A DNA stretch of 64,000 nt from Rhizobium sp. BK376 (GCF_004341625.1 NZ_SLZG01000007.1:124001-188000); one strand, 5' to 3'; positions 33,005-42,685 are shown, counted from the first letter of the stretch. Numbers and translations: made by a program. Notes: generated by a model from the letters alone, not told the origin.

Positions 33005-35267
33005 AAACATTTTCCTTATCGCTTGCGGGCTGGGCTGCGGTTCCCAGTTCGCGACGTGGCAGATGCACGCGGATCATGGCTCCCCTTCCCTGGTCGAAAT
33101 CTGCGGGAGCATCGTGGAGTTCCAGCTGCCCGCCATGGTCTTCAATAATTTTTTTGACAATCGCGAGTCCGAGGCCGGTGCCCTTCTCGCGCATGGTCAT
33201 ATAAGGCTCAAGAATACTATGCCGGTTTTCGACGGGCAGGCCGCGCCCGTTATCGATCACGTCGACCGTAAAGCGATCGCGCTCTTCATCAAGGGATGCC
33301 CGGACGAGAACCTTCGGCTGCTCGCGGCTCTCGTCACTTGGGACAGCCTCGATCGCCTCCACCGCATTCTTGATGAGATTGCCGAAGGCCTGACCGAGCA
33401 TGCGGGCGTCGAACATGCCTTCCAGCGGCTCGCTGCCGAGATCCCGTTCGAACTTGACATGCGTGTTGCCCATCTCCCGAAGGAACACGGCATCCCGCAA
33501 AATGTTGCGTAGGTCGCTCGGCTCCATCGTCGGCTTCGGCATGCGCGCGAAGGAAGAGAACTCATCGACCATCCGGCCGATGTCGCCAACCTGGCGAATA
33601 ATCGTATCCGTGCACTGATCGAAGACGGCGCGATCGTTCTCATCGATATGTTTGCCGTACCGGCGACGGATGCGCTCCGCTGAAAGCTGGATCGGCGTCA
33701 GCGGATTCTTGATCTCGTGAGCGATGCGACGGGCAACATCAGCCCATGCGGTCGAACGCTGGGCGATAACGAGATCGGTGATATCGTCGAGGGTGATGAC
33801 GTAGGATTCGTTGTGATCCCTCGCCTCCTCCCGCGTGACCTGGACGCTGAGTGTCCGGACGGTACCGCCGCGAACGAGTGCAATCTGCTTGCGGAAATCA
33901 TTGCGATGACGCGCGGCGGCTTCGGTGACCACCTGATCGACCTCAGGGGCAATATCGGCAAGATTCTTGCCCAGGAGTTCAGCACTCGGCTGGGTCAACA
34001 GCACTTCGGCCGACGTGTTGACGATGGTTATCTGCCGATCGTGCTGAACACCGATAACCGCGGCCGTTACGCCCGACAAAACCGCCTCAATGAAGCGGCG
34101 GCGATCATCCACTTCGTCCTTGGCTTCGACAATCTCGTCATGCTGAGTGCGTATCTGCGAGATCATCTTGTTGAAGGTTCGCGACAGGTTGCCAACGTCG
34201 CCGTCGGCGGCGCGAACCGGCACCAGGACGTTCATATTGCCTGACGCAACGTTGTCGGCGGCGCTGATGAGCAGGCGGATCGGGCGTACGATCCGGTCGG
34301 CAACCGCAATGGCCGTCCAGATCGCGGCAAGAAGCACGATCAACGCGAAACCGAGGTAGAGCACGGCGAAGGCGATCTGCAGGGATATCCGGCCCTCGTC
34401 CATCGACTTATATTCGGCCGTATTTTCCTCGACCATGCGCATGGCGCTCATGACGCGCGGATCGACGGCCCGGACCGTATAGAGAAATGCACCGGAAATC
34501 TCATCGAGCTTGATTATCGCGCCGACAAGGTTGGTCACTCCAGGTGGAATGAGGGTCGGCTGACCGCCGGCCGAGGCGGCAAGTGCATCCTTCGGAATGG
34601 CCGGCAGCGGCCTTTCCGTCTTGATGTCGGCCTGGACGATGACCGATCCATCCGACCGCACAATAAATGCGCCGAGCAGGCCGCGCCCGCGGGCCTGACG
34701 CGTCATCAGATCAGCAAAGCCGGTTCGGTCGAGATTGTAGAGGGCGCGATTGCGTTCCAGGTCGTTGCCCATGGATACGGTCTGACCCTGGAGATAGCTG
34801 GCATTCTCGGTCAGATAGGCCTGTGCGACGTTCTGGGACGAGCTGATGATCTGCTGCGTGCGCAGGGCAAACCAGCGGTCGAGGCCAACGTTCAGGGTCA
34901 GGCTGGCGAAGATTGCGACGAGGATCGCCGGCGTAATCGCCACGATCGAAAACAGGACCACGATACGAATATGCAAGCGGGCGGCGGCACGTCCACGGCT
35001 GCGGGCCTTGAAGAGGCGGAAGACCTCGAAACCGACCATGATGAGCAGGCCGCAGACGAATGCCGAATTCACCGCCACCGATGCTATGACGACCTGCGAT
35101 GTCGGGGGAATTGGGGTGAGGCCCAGCAGGACCAGAAGCGTGGCTACGGCGCATAACAGCGCACCACCAGCCAATATCAGTCCCGGCAGCGTGAAGGAGG
35201 CACGGCGATCCCTGATATTCACGACTTTTCTGTCGCGCAGCCTCGGCGATTCCGCATCTTGGTTCAT
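32994..35267 (-). CDS. ntrY: Nitrogen regulation sensor histidine kinase NtrY
   Basis: Membrane sensor kinase of 757 residues. Two N-terminal hydrophobic segments lie near residues 25-80, a third at about 100, and a fourth near 300, giving a large periplasmic part. HAMP, PAS, and a histidine kinase core follow: ARRIAHEIKNPLTPIQLSAE with the phospho-His, NLIKNAVEAIE, DNGRGLP and GTGLGLAIVKKI. The ATG at 35267 is preferred over an upstream TTG because GAGAGAGG precedes it. It phosphorylates NtrX, whose gene overlaps its 3' end. Confidence 0.95.
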   Translation of the reverse strand: MNQDAESPRLRDRKVVNIRDRRASFTLPGLILAGGALLCAVATLLVLLGLTPIPPTSQVVIASVAVNSAFVCGLLIMVGFEVFRLFKARSRGRAAARLHIRIVVLFSIVAITPAILVAIFASLTLNVGLDRWFALRTQQIISSSQNVAQAYLTENASYLQGQTVSMGNDLERNRALYNLDRTGFADLMTRQARGRGLLGAFIVRSDGSVIVQADIKTERPLPAIPKDALAASAGGQPTLIPPGVTNLVGAIIKLDEISGAFLYTVRAVDPRVMSAMRMVEENTAEYKSMDEGRISLQIAFAVLYLGFALIVLLAAIWTAIAVADRIVRPIRLLISAADNVASGNMNVLVPVRAADGDVGNLSRTFNKMISQIRTQHDEIVEAKDEVDDRRRFIEAVLSGVTAAVIGVQHDRQITIVNTSAEVLLTQPSAELLGKNLADIAPEVDQVVTEAAARHRNDFRKQIALVRGGTVRTLSVQVTREEARDHNESYVITLDDITDLVIAQRSTAWADVARRIAHEIKNPLTPIQLSAERIRRRYGKHIDENDRAVFDQCTDTIIRQVGDIGRMVDEFSSFARMPKPTMEPSDLRNILRDAVFLREMGNTHVKFERDLGSEPLEGMFDARMLGQAFGNLIKNAVEAIEAVPSDESREQPKVLVRASLDEERDRFTVDVIDNGRGLPVENRHSILEPYMTMREKGTGLGLAIVKKIIEDHGGQLELHDAPADFDQGRGAMIRVHLPRRELGTAAQPASDKENVYGI

Positions 35268-35543
35268 TCGCGCCTCTCTCAACCGGGGCGATCCTCGTCC
35301 CGGTCATGCATCATCGAATTCCTGCTTTTCGCGACCTCACGGCGGCCGATGAGAAAGGAGAGGCTGCGCATTGCGCATTTCCCAGCAAAACATGCGGCCG
35401 CAATATTGCAACCACCTGAAACACCGCCGATCTTCCCAGCGAGAAGAAGATGTCCGCCACTCATTTCCACGAAAAACGTGAATCCGCTGCGTGACCTTTA
35501 AGCAACGCATTGTGGCGAAAATGCAACGCATCCTGCCACCTTG
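35268..35543. other. Intergenic region between ntrC and ntrY (276 bp)
   Basis: Spacer on the minus strand between the ntrC stop and the ntrY start. It probably holds the ntrY-ntrX promoter. I see no confident promoter, terminator or small gene. Short frames crossing it lack ribosome-binding sites. Confidence 0.5.
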
Positions 35544-36995
35544 TCAAGCCGTGCGGGAGCTCCGATAGACCGAAACACCGAGTTCCCGGATCTTCTTTCG
35601 CAGCGTATTGCGGTTGAGGCCGAGGAGATCGGCGGCTTTGATCTGATTTCCGCGGGTCGCCGTCAGCGCTGCCAGGATCAGAGGATACTCCATTTCGGTC
35701 AAAACGCGGTCATATAATCCGGGCGGCGGCAGATTTTCGCCAAAGCTGGCGAAATAGGTGCGCATGTTTTCCTCGACCGCCTGGGCAATCGACATGTTGC
35801 CGTTGCGAACCGGCCCCTTGTCGATCGGGCTGTCGGGCACATCGGCCCGCAGTTCGGAATCGATGATTTCGCGGGTGATGACATCCTGTGGATAAAGCGC
35901 CATGAGACGACGGATGAGGTTCTCCAGCTCGCGGACGTTGCCGGGCCACGGATAGGCCTTCATCAATTCGAGCGCTTCCTGATCGAAACGCTTCGAACCC
36001 AAACCCTCCTTCTCCGCCTGCTGGACGAAATGACGGACGAGATCCGGAATATCCTCCGCGCGGTCGCGCAGCGGCGGCAGCCGCAGCGGTACAACGTTCA
36101 GGCGGTAGTAGAGGTCCTCGCGGAAGAGGCCCTGATTGATCGCCTGCTTCAGATCCTTGTTTGTGGCGGCCACGATGCGGACGTCGGTGCGGATCGGCGT
36201 GCGGCCGCCGACCGTCGTGTATTCGCCTTGCTGCAGGACGCGCAGCAGGCGCGTCTGGGCGTCCATCGGCATGTCGCCGATTTCGTCGAGAAAGAGCGTG
36301 CCACCCTCTGCCTGTTCAAAACGGCCGGTGGAGCGCGTCTGAGCACCGGTAAAGGCGCCCTTCTCATGGCCGAAAAGTTCGGATTCGATCAGGTCGCGCG
36401 GAATGGCGGCCATGTTGATGGCAACGAAGGGACCGTTGCGACGCTTGCCATAGTCGTGCAGCGCGCGGGCGACCAATTCTTTGCCGGTGCCGGATTCGCC
36501 GGTGATCATCAGCGTCAGGTCGGTCTGCATGAGGCGCGCCAGCACGCGGTAGATTTCCTGCATGGCGGCCGATCGACCGACCAGCGGCATGCCATCCTGG
36601 ATGTCGTCTTCGAGCTTGGCAGGCTTCCGCTTCGGCTCGGAGAGCGCACGGCCGATGATAGCGATCAGCTCGGTCAGGTCGAAGGGCTTCGGCAGGTAGT
36701 CGTAGGCTCCCTTCTCCGAGGCCTTGATCGCCGTCATGAAGGTATTCTGGGCGCTCATAACGAGGACTGGCAGGTCCGGCCGGGCCTTCTTGATGCGCGG
36801 CAGCAGATCGAAGGCATTCTCGTCGGGCATGACGACGTCGGTGACGACGAGATCGCCCTCTCCAGCGGAAACCCAGCGCCAGAGTGTCGCTGCATTCGAT
36901 GTGATACGTACATCGTAGCCGGCGCGGCTCAGCGCCTGATTAAGCACGGTGCGGATGGCCGCATCGTCGTCGGCAACAAGGATCGTGGCAGTCAT
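35544..36995 (-). CDS. ntrC: Nitrogen regulator NtrC (sigma-54 activator)
   Basis: Response regulator that activates sigma-54 promoters under nitrogen limitation, 483 residues. The receiver domain has DDDAAIR and TDVVMPD. The AAA+ domain has Walker A GESGTGKELVARAL, an intact sigma-54 loop EKGAFTGAQ, and Walker B LFLDEIGDMPMDAQ. The Fis-type DNA-binding end carries ADLLGLNRNTLRKKIRELGV. Its start overlaps the ntrB stop by 4 bp (ATGA), so translation is coupled to its kinase. Confidence 0.97.
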   Translation of the reverse strand: MTATILVADDDAAIRTVLNQALSRAGYDVRITSNAATLWRWVSAGEGDLVVTDVVMPDENAFDLLPRIKKARPDLPVLVMSAQNTFMTAIKASEKGAYDYLPKPFDLTELIAIIGRALSEPKRKPAKLEDDIQDGMPLVGRSAAMQEIYRVLARLMQTDLTLMITGESGTGKELVARALHDYGKRRNGPFVAINMAAIPRDLIESELFGHEKGAFTGAQTRSTGRFEQAEGGTLFLDEIGDMPMDAQTRLLRVLQQGEYTTVGGRTPIRTDVRIVAATNKDLKQAINQGLFREDLYYRLNVVPLRLPPLRDRAEDIPDLVRHFVQQAEKEGLGSKRFDQEALELMKAYPWPGNVRELENLIRRLMALYPQDVITREIIDSELRADVPDSPIDKGPVRNGNMSIAQAVEENMRTYFASFGENLPPPGLYDRVLTEMEYPLILAALTATRGNQIKAADLLGLNRNTLRKKIRELGVSVYRSSRTA

Positions 36996-38152
36996 CTGGA
37001 AGGTCCTGTAGCGTTCGGAGAGATGGCGTCGTCGAGCGTGATGTCCTTGGAGGCAGGCATCAGCACCCGGAAGATGGTCTTATGGTTCTGGCTGTCGCAT
37101 TCGATGATGCCGCCATGGTCGCCGATGATCTTGGCAACGAGCGCCAGACCGAGACCGGATCCGTTCGTTTTTGTCGTGATAAACGGATCGAAGAGATGCG
37201 GGAGGAGATCGGCCGGTACGCCCGGACCGTTGTCGATCACGCAGAATTCGAGCGGCAGCGAAATCTTCTCGCGCGTACCGGCGACCGAAAGGCGGATGCC
37301 AGGTCGATAGGCCGTGGTCAGCACGATTTCTGCCTCCGGCGTATCGCTTAGGGCTTCCGCAGCATTCTTCACCAGATTGAGGAAGACCTGTATCAGCTGG
37401 TCGCGATTGGCAAAGACCGCCGGCAGCGAGGGGTCATAGAGTTCGGTGATCTTGATGTTGCGGGCAAAGCCCGCCTTGGCGATCGCCTTCACATGGTCGA
37501 GCACCGAGTGGATGTTGATCGGCAGGCGATCGACCGGCCGCTCGTCGGAGAAAACCTCCATGCGATCGACAAGCGAGACGATGCGGTCCGTCTCGTCGCA
37601 GATGAGCCGCGTCAGGGCGCGGTCGTCATCCTCCACCGATTGCTCGAGAAGCTGCGCCGCACCGCGAATGCCGGAAAGCGGGTTCTTGATCTCATGCGCC
37701 AGCATCGAGGCGAGACCGGTCACCGAGCGGGCAGCTGCGCGATGCGTCAGCTGCCTGTCGATCTTGTCGGCCATCGAGCGTTCCTGGAACACGACGACCA
37801 CGGAGCCCGGTTCGCTGGGAACGGGAGCGACATAGATATCGACCAGCTTGTCCTGGCCGAGCCGTGGCGAGCTTAAGTCAACACGATATTCGTTGACCGG
37901 CGCCCTGCGCTCACGCACCTGGTCTATGAGCGCCAAAAGCGGGCTGCCGAAGGGAATGAAGCTCGAAATCTTGTAACGGGCGAGATGGGAGGCGCTGGCG
38001 CCGAAGAAGGCCTCCGCCTCCCAGTTGGCAAAGACCATGAGGCCGGCTTCGTCGACCATGACGACGGGGTTCTGAATGGCATTCAAAACTGCCATCGCCA
38101 TGGCATTGCCTGTACCCGCGGTAGGAGGCGTGGAGTCTGACTTGGAGCTCAT
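36992..38152 (-). CDS. ntrB: Nitrogen regulation histidine kinase NtrB
   Basis: Cytoplasmic kinase/phosphatase that acts on NtrC under control of PII, 386 residues. A PAS domain occupies the first third. The kinase core shows LAHEIKNPLSGIRGAAQLLE with the phospho-His, NLVKNAAEAL, DNGPGVP and GSGLGLALVAKI. It overlaps dusB upstream and ntrC downstream by 4 bp each, so dusB-ntrB-ntrC is a single translationally linked operon, the classical nifR3-ntrBC order of rhizobia. Confidence 0.96.
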   Translation of the reverse strand: MSSKSDSTPPTAGTGNAMAMAVLNAIQNPVVMVDEAGLMVFANWEAEAFFGASASHLARYKISSFIPFGSPLLALIDQVRERRAPVNEYRVDLSSPRLGQDKLVDIYVAPVPSEPGSVVVVFQERSMADKIDRQLTHRAAARSVTGLASMLAHEIKNPLSGIRGAAQLLEQSVEDDDRALTRLICDETDRIVSLVDRMEVFSDERPVDRLPINIHSVLDHVKAIAKAGFARNIKITELYDPSLPAVFANRDQLIQVFLNLVKNAAEALSDTPEAEIVLTTAYRPGIRLSVAGTREKISLPLEFCVIDNGPGVPADLLPHLFDPFITTKTNGSGLGLALVAKIIGDHGGIIECDSQNHKTIFRVLMPASKDITLDDAISPNATGPSR

Positions 38153-39177
38153 GCCGCCTCCCGGGCGTCAGGCGCGACGCCATAATTGGTCTGAAGCGCC
38201 TCGCGGAAATGTTGAATGACGACACGGCTGTCGGTCGCCGTCATAATCGCGGTCTTCTTCTCGACGGTTAGCGCCGTTGCGTAGCGATCGAGATACCAGC
38301 CGAGGTGCTTGCGCGCATGGCGCAGGCCGACCGCCTCGCCGTAGAATTCCAACATCATCTCATAGTGTTCGACAGCAATGTCGGCGATGTCGCCGAGATC
38401 GGGTGCCGCGTGACCAGCCAGCACGCCGGCATGCCACGGGCGGCCCCGGCTGCCCCTGCCGATCATCACGGCATCAGCTCCGGACCGGCGAAGGATCTCC
38501 TGCGCATCCTCGGGCGTGTCGATATCGCCATTGGCGACCAGCGGAACGGAAATCACGTCCCTGACCGCCCGGATCGCATCCCAATCCGCCCTGCCCTCGT
38601 AAAACTGCATGCGGGTGCGGCCGTGGATGGTCACGAGCTGGATCCCAGCTTCTTCCGCACGGCGCGCAATCTGCGGCGCATTCAGCGACGTGTGATCCCA
38701 GCCGAGCCGCATCTTCAGAGTCACGGGCACATCGACGGCCTTTACCGTTGCCTCGATCAGGCCGAGCGCGTGATCGGGATCGCGCATCAAGGCGGAGCCG
38801 GCATAGCCGCCGATCACCTTCTTGGCTGGACAGCCCATGTTGATGTCGATGATATCGGCGCCATTGTCGACGGCGATCTTTGCGGCCTCTGCCATCCAGT
38901 GGGCCTCGCGGCCGGCAAGCTGGACCATGTGTGGCTTGAGCCCTGCACTCCTCAAACGCGCCCCGGATTCGGGCGTGTCCTGCACCAGCTCCCGGCTCGC
39001 AACCATTTCCGTCACCACCAACCCCGCGCCATAGCGCAGGGCGAGTTGCCTGAACGGGAGATCGGTGACACCGGACATCGGCGCCAGAATCACCCGATTT
39101 CGGATCGAGACGGAACCGATGGAAAACGGCGCTGCTAAGTTGAAGGAAAGCAAATGATTATCTTTCAGGCATGCCAT
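38149..39177 (-). CDS. dusB: tRNA-dihydrouridine synthase (DusB/NifR3)
   Basis: FMN enzyme that reduces specific uridines of tRNA to dihydrouridine, 342 residues. Motifs: LAPMSGVTDLPFR, NMGCPAKKVIGGYAGSALMR with the catalytic Cys, and TIHGRTRMQFYEG. It is the first gene of the dusB-ntrB-ntrC operon. Start at 39177 (MACLKDN) has no clear ribosome-binding site; a slightly later start near the LLSFNLAAPF segment would also leave the domain intact. The gene is divergent from ispDF. Confidence 0.94.
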   Translation of the reverse strand: MACLKDNHLLSFNLAAPFSIGSVSIRNRVILAPMSGVTDLPFRQLALRYGAGLVVTEMVASRELVQDTPESGARLRSAGLKPHMVQLAGREAHWMAEAAKIAVDNGADIIDINMGCPAKKVIGGYAGSALMRDPDHALGLIEATVKAVDVPVTLKMRLGWDHTSLNAPQIARRAEEAGIQLVTIHGRTRMQFYEGRADWDAIRAVRDVISVPLVANGDIDTPEDAQEILRRSGADAVMIGRGSRGRPWHAGVLAGHAAPDLGDIADIAVEHYEMMLEFYGEAVGLRHARKHLGWYLDRYATALTVEKKTAIMTATDSRVVIQHFREALQTNYGVAPDAREAA

Positions 39178-39318
39178 TGATTTGCACTATTTTTAGCCAC
39201 TCTTTGTGGGCTTGCCAAGGGGTTTCGGTGAAAGCCGATATTTTTTGGGCAAATGCTGGAAAATGCCCTGTCGAGGCGATAGACCGCTGCTATCGCACTG
39301 GCTGTTTCCCGGGGATTT

Positions 39319-40539
39319 ATGACGCAAATGCCTTCAATGCAACCAATGTCCGCCGGAATAGTCATCGTTGCCGCCGGCAGAGGCGAACGCGCCGGATCGC
39401 CTGAAGAAGGCCCGAAGCAGTATCGCCCCATCGGTGGCAAGCCGGTTATTGCGCATACGCTTGAAAAATTCGTGACATGGCCGCAAACGGTGAAGATCGT
39501 GGCTGTGATCCATCGGGACGACGAGGCGCTTTTCAAGGCTGCGCTGGCGCATCTGTCCGATCAGTCGAAAATCTCATTCGCGTTCGGCGGCAAGACGCGC
39601 CAGCAATCGGTGCTCGCCGGATTGCAGGCGCTTGGCGAAGCCGACATCACCCACGTGATGATCCATGATGCGGTACGCCCGTTCTTCGATCATGATCTGC
39701 TTGACCGGTTACTGGCGGCACTCTCGGCCGGTGCGCCTGCCGTGCTGCCTGCAATGCCGGTCGCAGATACGCTCAAGCGAGCAACGGCGGACAATCTTGT
39801 CGGCGAGACCGTTCCGCGCGCTCATCTGCATGCGGCGCAGACGCCGCAATCATTTCAGTTCGCCGAGATCCTGGCTGCGCACGAAAAGGCCGAAGCGGAA
39901 CGCAAGACCGATTTTACCGACGATGCCGCCATCGCGGAATGGGCAGGAATGCCGGTCACTCTGGTCCTGGGCACGCCGGACAATGTCAAACTGACGGTCA
40001 AAAGGGATATTGCCATGGCTGACGAGAAGCTTACTGCAGTGCTGCTGCCGGATGTGCGTACGGGAAACGGCTATGACGTGCATCAGCTCGAAGCCGGCGA
40101 TGGCGTGACGCTCTGCGGCGTCTTCATTCCGCACGATCAAAAGCTGAAGGGTCACTCCGACGCCGATGTCGCACTGCATGCATTGACAGATGCGCTCCTT
40201 GCCACTTGCGGCGCAGGTGACATAGGCGACCATTTCCCGCCTTCCGATCCGCAGTGGAAGGGCGCGCCGTCGCGTATCTTCATCGAGCACGCCGCCAAGA
40301 TAGTCCGGGAGAATGGCGGGACGATCATGAATGCGGATGTGTCGCTGATCGCCGAAGCGCCGAAGGTCGGGCCGCATCGAGAGAGCATGCGTGCCAAGCT
40401 TTCTGAATATCTCAGCATCGATATCCAGCGCTGCTCGGTCAAGGCGACCACCAATGAGACGATCGGCTTCGTCGGCCGGCGCGAGGGTATAGCTGCCATT
40501 GCGACGGCAACCGTCGTTTACCGCGGAGGCAAGGCATGA
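39319..40539 (+). CDS. ispDF: Bifunctional IspD/IspF enzyme of the MEP isoprenoid pathway
   Basis: Single 406-residue chain that performs the cytidylyltransferase (IspD) and MECDP synthase (IspF) steps of isoprenoid synthesis. The N-terminal half has IVAAGRGERAGS and MIHDAVRPFFDHDLLDRL. The C-terminal half begins at GNGYDVHQLEAGD, with GHSDADVALHALTDALL and HFPPSDPQWKGAPS containing metal ligands. The fusion is known in alphaproteobacteria. CGGGGA stands before the ATG at 39319; ATGs four and nine codons later are possible starts. The stop overlaps cinA by 4 bp. Confidence 0.95.
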   Translation: MTQMPSMQPMSAGIVIVAAGRGERAGSPEEGPKQYRPIGGKPVIAHTLEKFVTWPQTVKIVAVIHRDDEALFKAALAHLSDQSKISFAFGGKTRQQSVLAGLQALGEADITHVMIHDAVRPFFDHDLLDRLLAALSAGAPAVLPAMPVADTLKRATADNLVGETVPRAHLHAAQTPQSFQFAEILAAHEKAEAERKTDFTDDAAIAEWAGMPVTLVLGTPDNVKLTVKRDIAMADEKLTAVLLPDVRTGNGYDVHQLEAGDGVTLCGVFIPHDQKLKGHSDADVALHALTDALLATCGAGDIGDHFPPSDPQWKGAPSRIFIEHAAKIVRENGGTIMNADVSLIAEAPKVGPHRESMRAKLSEYLSIDIQRCSVKATTNETIGFVGRREGIAAIATATVVYRGGKA

Positions 40540-41036
40540 GCTATTTTTCCGATGACATCCTTTCGCTCGCCCAGACGATCATCAGCGAATTTGCGGCAAA
40601 GGGCCTGATGGTCTCGACCGCCGAATCCTGCACCGGCGGTCTGATTGCCGGGGCGTTGACCGATATTTCAGGCTCGTCGGCGGTCGTCGACCGAGGCTTC
40701 GTGACCTATACCAATACCGCGAAGATGGAGATGCTGGGCGTGCAGGAAGCAACGCTTGCGAGTTTTGGCGCTGTCTCCAGAGAAACGGCCCTCCAGATGG
40801 TGCATGGTGCGCTTTATCGATCGAAGGCTGACATAGCTGTTGCCGTCACCGGTATTGCCGGACCGGGCGGCGGCTCGGCGGAAAAGCCGGTCGGCCTCGT
40901 CCATCTTGCCGCCAAGTCACGCTCCGGCGAGATGATTCACCGCGAAATGCGCTATGGCGACATCGGCCGCGACAAGGTGCGAAGCGCGACGGTTCAGACG
41001 GCTCTGGAAATGGTGATGAAGCTTTTTCAGGCGTAA
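40536..41036 (+). CDS. cinA: CinA family protein (C-terminal nicotinamide-nucleotide amidohydrolase domain only)
   Basis: A 166-residue stand-alone CinA C-terminal domain, which deamidates NMN to recycle pyridine nucleotides. The core MVSTAESCTGGLIAGAL and VAVTGIAGPGGGSAEKPVG are clear. No N-terminal MoeA-like domain is present, as is common in proteobacteria (YgaD/PncC type). It overlaps the ispDF stop by ATGA. At its 3' end it overlaps the convergent START-domain gene by 10 bp. Confidence 0.92.
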   Translation: MSYFSDDILSLAQTIISEFAAKGLMVSTAESCTGGLIAGALTDISGSSAVVDRGFVTYTNTAKMEMLGVQEATLASFGAVSRETALQMVHGALYRSKADIAVAVTGIAGPGGGSAEKPVGLVHLAAKSRSGEMIHREMRYGDIGRDKVRSATVQTALEMVMKLFQA

Positions 41037-41473
41037 ATCTTGCCCGCACGCGTCTCGAAGGCGTCGGTGAACATCCGGAAGGCGCGGTCGAACATCGAGC
41101 CCATGAGGGCGCCAAGGATACGGCTCTTGAACTCGTAATCGATGAAGAAATCGATCACGCAGCCGCCATCAGGGCCATCCTGGAAACGCCAACGATTGTC
41201 GAGATATTTGAACGGGCCGTCGATATATTTCACGTCGATGGCGTTCTCTGCCTTGTTCAGCAACACCTGGGTGGTGAAGGTCTCGCGGATCGCCTTGTAG
41301 CCGACGGTCATGTCGGCGATCAGCAGGATCTTCCCGTCCCTCTCCTTGCGGTTTCGCACAGTCAGCGCGTCGCAGAGCGGCAAGAATTCGGGATAGCGCT
41401 CGACGTCGGCGACGAGGTCGAACATTTGCTCGGGGCTATGCGGGACGGTGCGGTGAGTTTCGAACTGAGGCAT
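41027..41473 (-). CDS. RatA/COQ10-type START-domain protein
   Basis: A 148-residue protein of the polyketide cyclase/START family, related to mitochondrial Coq10 and bacterial RatA. Diagnostic stretch: HSPEQMFDLVADVERYPEFL, then PLCDAL, WRFQDGPDGGCVIDFFIDYE, and MFDRAFRMFTDAFE. Coq10 binds ubiquinone; RatA has been described as a ribosome-association toxin. The two cannot be separated by sequence. Its neighbour on the same strand is lipA-side material, not a toxin-antitoxin partner, so a quinone-related role is more likely. Confidence 0.88.
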   Translation of the reverse strand: MPQFETHRTVPHSPEQMFDLVADVERYPEFLPLCDALTVRNRKERDGKILLIADMTVGYKAIRETFTTQVLLNKAENAIDVKYIDGPFKYLDNRWRFQDGPDGGCVIDFFIDYEFKSRILGALMGSMFDRAFRMFTDAFETRAGKIYA

Positions 41474-41483
41474 GAACCGGCAA

Positions 41484-42074
41484 TTAAGCTGGCGTGCCTA
41501 GAAGATCAAGAAGCTCGCGTGTTTGCCGACGGGATTTTAGCTGCAAAACCGGGACTTGAGGGCCATGCGCGGCGATGCCGTCCCAAAAGCGTGGCGTGAA
41601 TTTCTTGTCATAGGTCCAGATGAAACGCACGAATTCCCAATCGACCTTCTCGATGCAACCCGGCGCCATTTCCGGCCGTGTGCGACCGAAGAACATGATC
41701 CAGCGTTTGAAAACCGACCAGATGCAGACGAGGCGCGAGATTTGCATCCAGATGACGAGGTCAGCACGCGGCAGCCGCAGATCGAAGCTCGATGGGTTGC
41801 TGCCATCCATGATCCAACGCTCTCTGGCGACCATTTCAGTGATGAGCTCGCGCTGCTCTGTCCTCGGACGCTCGGTCCAGCCTGGCATCCAGAAGATGTC
41901 CCGATCGAAGGAGATGTAAGTAAGACCGAAGCGCTGTGCGAGCTTCTGCGACAGCGTCGATTTTCCACCGCCGGAACAGCCGATGACAAGGATGCGGTTT
42001 GCACTGCGGATCTGTCTCGCAGCGATGACATCGTCAACGAAGTTCAAGGCCATCGGCAGCACCGATTGGTCCAT
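41484..42074 (-). CDS. P-loop NTPase, FlaR-like/adenylate-kinase-like (copy 2)
   Basis: A 196-residue P-loop protein with Walker A GCSGGGKSTLSQKLA, FDRDIFWMPGW, and RWIMDGSNPSSFDLRLPRAD. This pattern is seen in proteins labelled topology-modulation protein FlaR or AAA-family ATPase. The fold resembles small-molecule kinases and the substrate is unknown. GGAGGAGA precedes the ATG at 42074. It is plainly homologous to the next upstream gene over its whole length, so this is a tandem duplication. The longer start at 42095 would overlap the stop of that neighbour. Confidence 0.82.
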   Translation of the reverse strand: MDQSVLPMALNFVDDVIAARQIRSANRILVIGCSGGGKSTLSQKLAQRFGLTYISFDRDIFWMPGWTERPRTEQRELITEMVARERWIMDGSNPSSFDLRLPRADLVIWMQISRLVCIWSVFKRWIMFFGRTRPEMAPGCIEKVDWEFVRFIWTYDKKFTPRFWDGIAAHGPQVPVLQLKSRRQTRELLDLLGTPA

Positions 42075-42091
42075 AAGGGTCTCCTCCAAGA

Positions 42092-42685
42092 TCATGCCGC
42101 GGTCTGCAACAGAGCGAGCAATCGATCAATCTCGCGGAAGGAACTCAGCGTAACGAGAGGAATATGGGACCCATGTTTGGTCAGCATCTCCTCGAACTGA
42201 GGCACTTCCTTGCGCTCGAAATTCCAGATGTAACGCAGGAATTTCAGATCGATGTGCTCAGGACAGCCGGGCGCCATTTCGGGACGCGTCTTTCCGTGAT
42301 ATTTCCACCAGCGCTTGAACACGCCGAGGAATGCCACATGGCGTGGTGCACGGCGCCATATCACGAGATCCGTGCGCGGCAGCCTGAGCGGCAGGGTTCC
42401 GGGGCTGTTGCCGTCCATGATCCAGCGCGGCCCGGCCACCGCATCACGGATGCGTTGCAGGATCTCCTCGCGCGGTCGCAGCTTCCACCCGGGCAGCCAG
42501 AAGATCTCGCGGTCCATCGAGATATAGACATGACCGAATTGCTCGGCTAGGGCCTTTGCGAGCGTACTTTTGCCTGTGCCGGAGCAGCCGATAATAAGGA
42601 TGCGCTCCGCCTTTTGAACGAGGGCCACCGCCTGTGCGAGATCCTCGACATAGTTTGGAGTGGCAAGCTTCGATGTCTGATCCAT
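42092..42685 (-). CDS. P-loop NTPase, FlaR-like/adenylate-kinase-like (copy 1)
   Basis: A 197-residue protein sharing the motifs of its downstream neighbour: GCSGTGKSTLAKALAEQFG, MDREIFWLPGWKLRPREE, RWIMDGNSPGTLPLRLPRTD, and KTRPEMAPGCPEHIDL. Function is not established; an ATP- or GTP-dependent kinase acting on a small metabolite or nucleotide is likely from the fold. The start at 42685 (MDQTSK) matches that of the neighbour (MDQSVL), which supports both starts. The two genes are 17 bp apart and in the same direction. Confidence 0.82.
   Translation of the reverse strand: MDQTSKLATPNYVEDLAQAVALVQKAERILIIGCSGTGKSTLAKALAEQFGHVYISMDREIFWLPGWKLRPREEILQRIRDAVAGPRWIMDGNSPGTLPLRLPRTDLVIWRRAPRHVAFLGVFKRWWKYHGKTRPEMAPGCPEHIDLKFLRYIWNFERKEVPQFEEMLTKHGSHIPLVTLSSFREIDRLLALLQTAA

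Noticed and set aside
36030..37310. 426-codon plus-strand open frame opposite ntrC/ntrB
   Set aside because: Crosses two well-supported minus-strand genes and has no recognisable motif.
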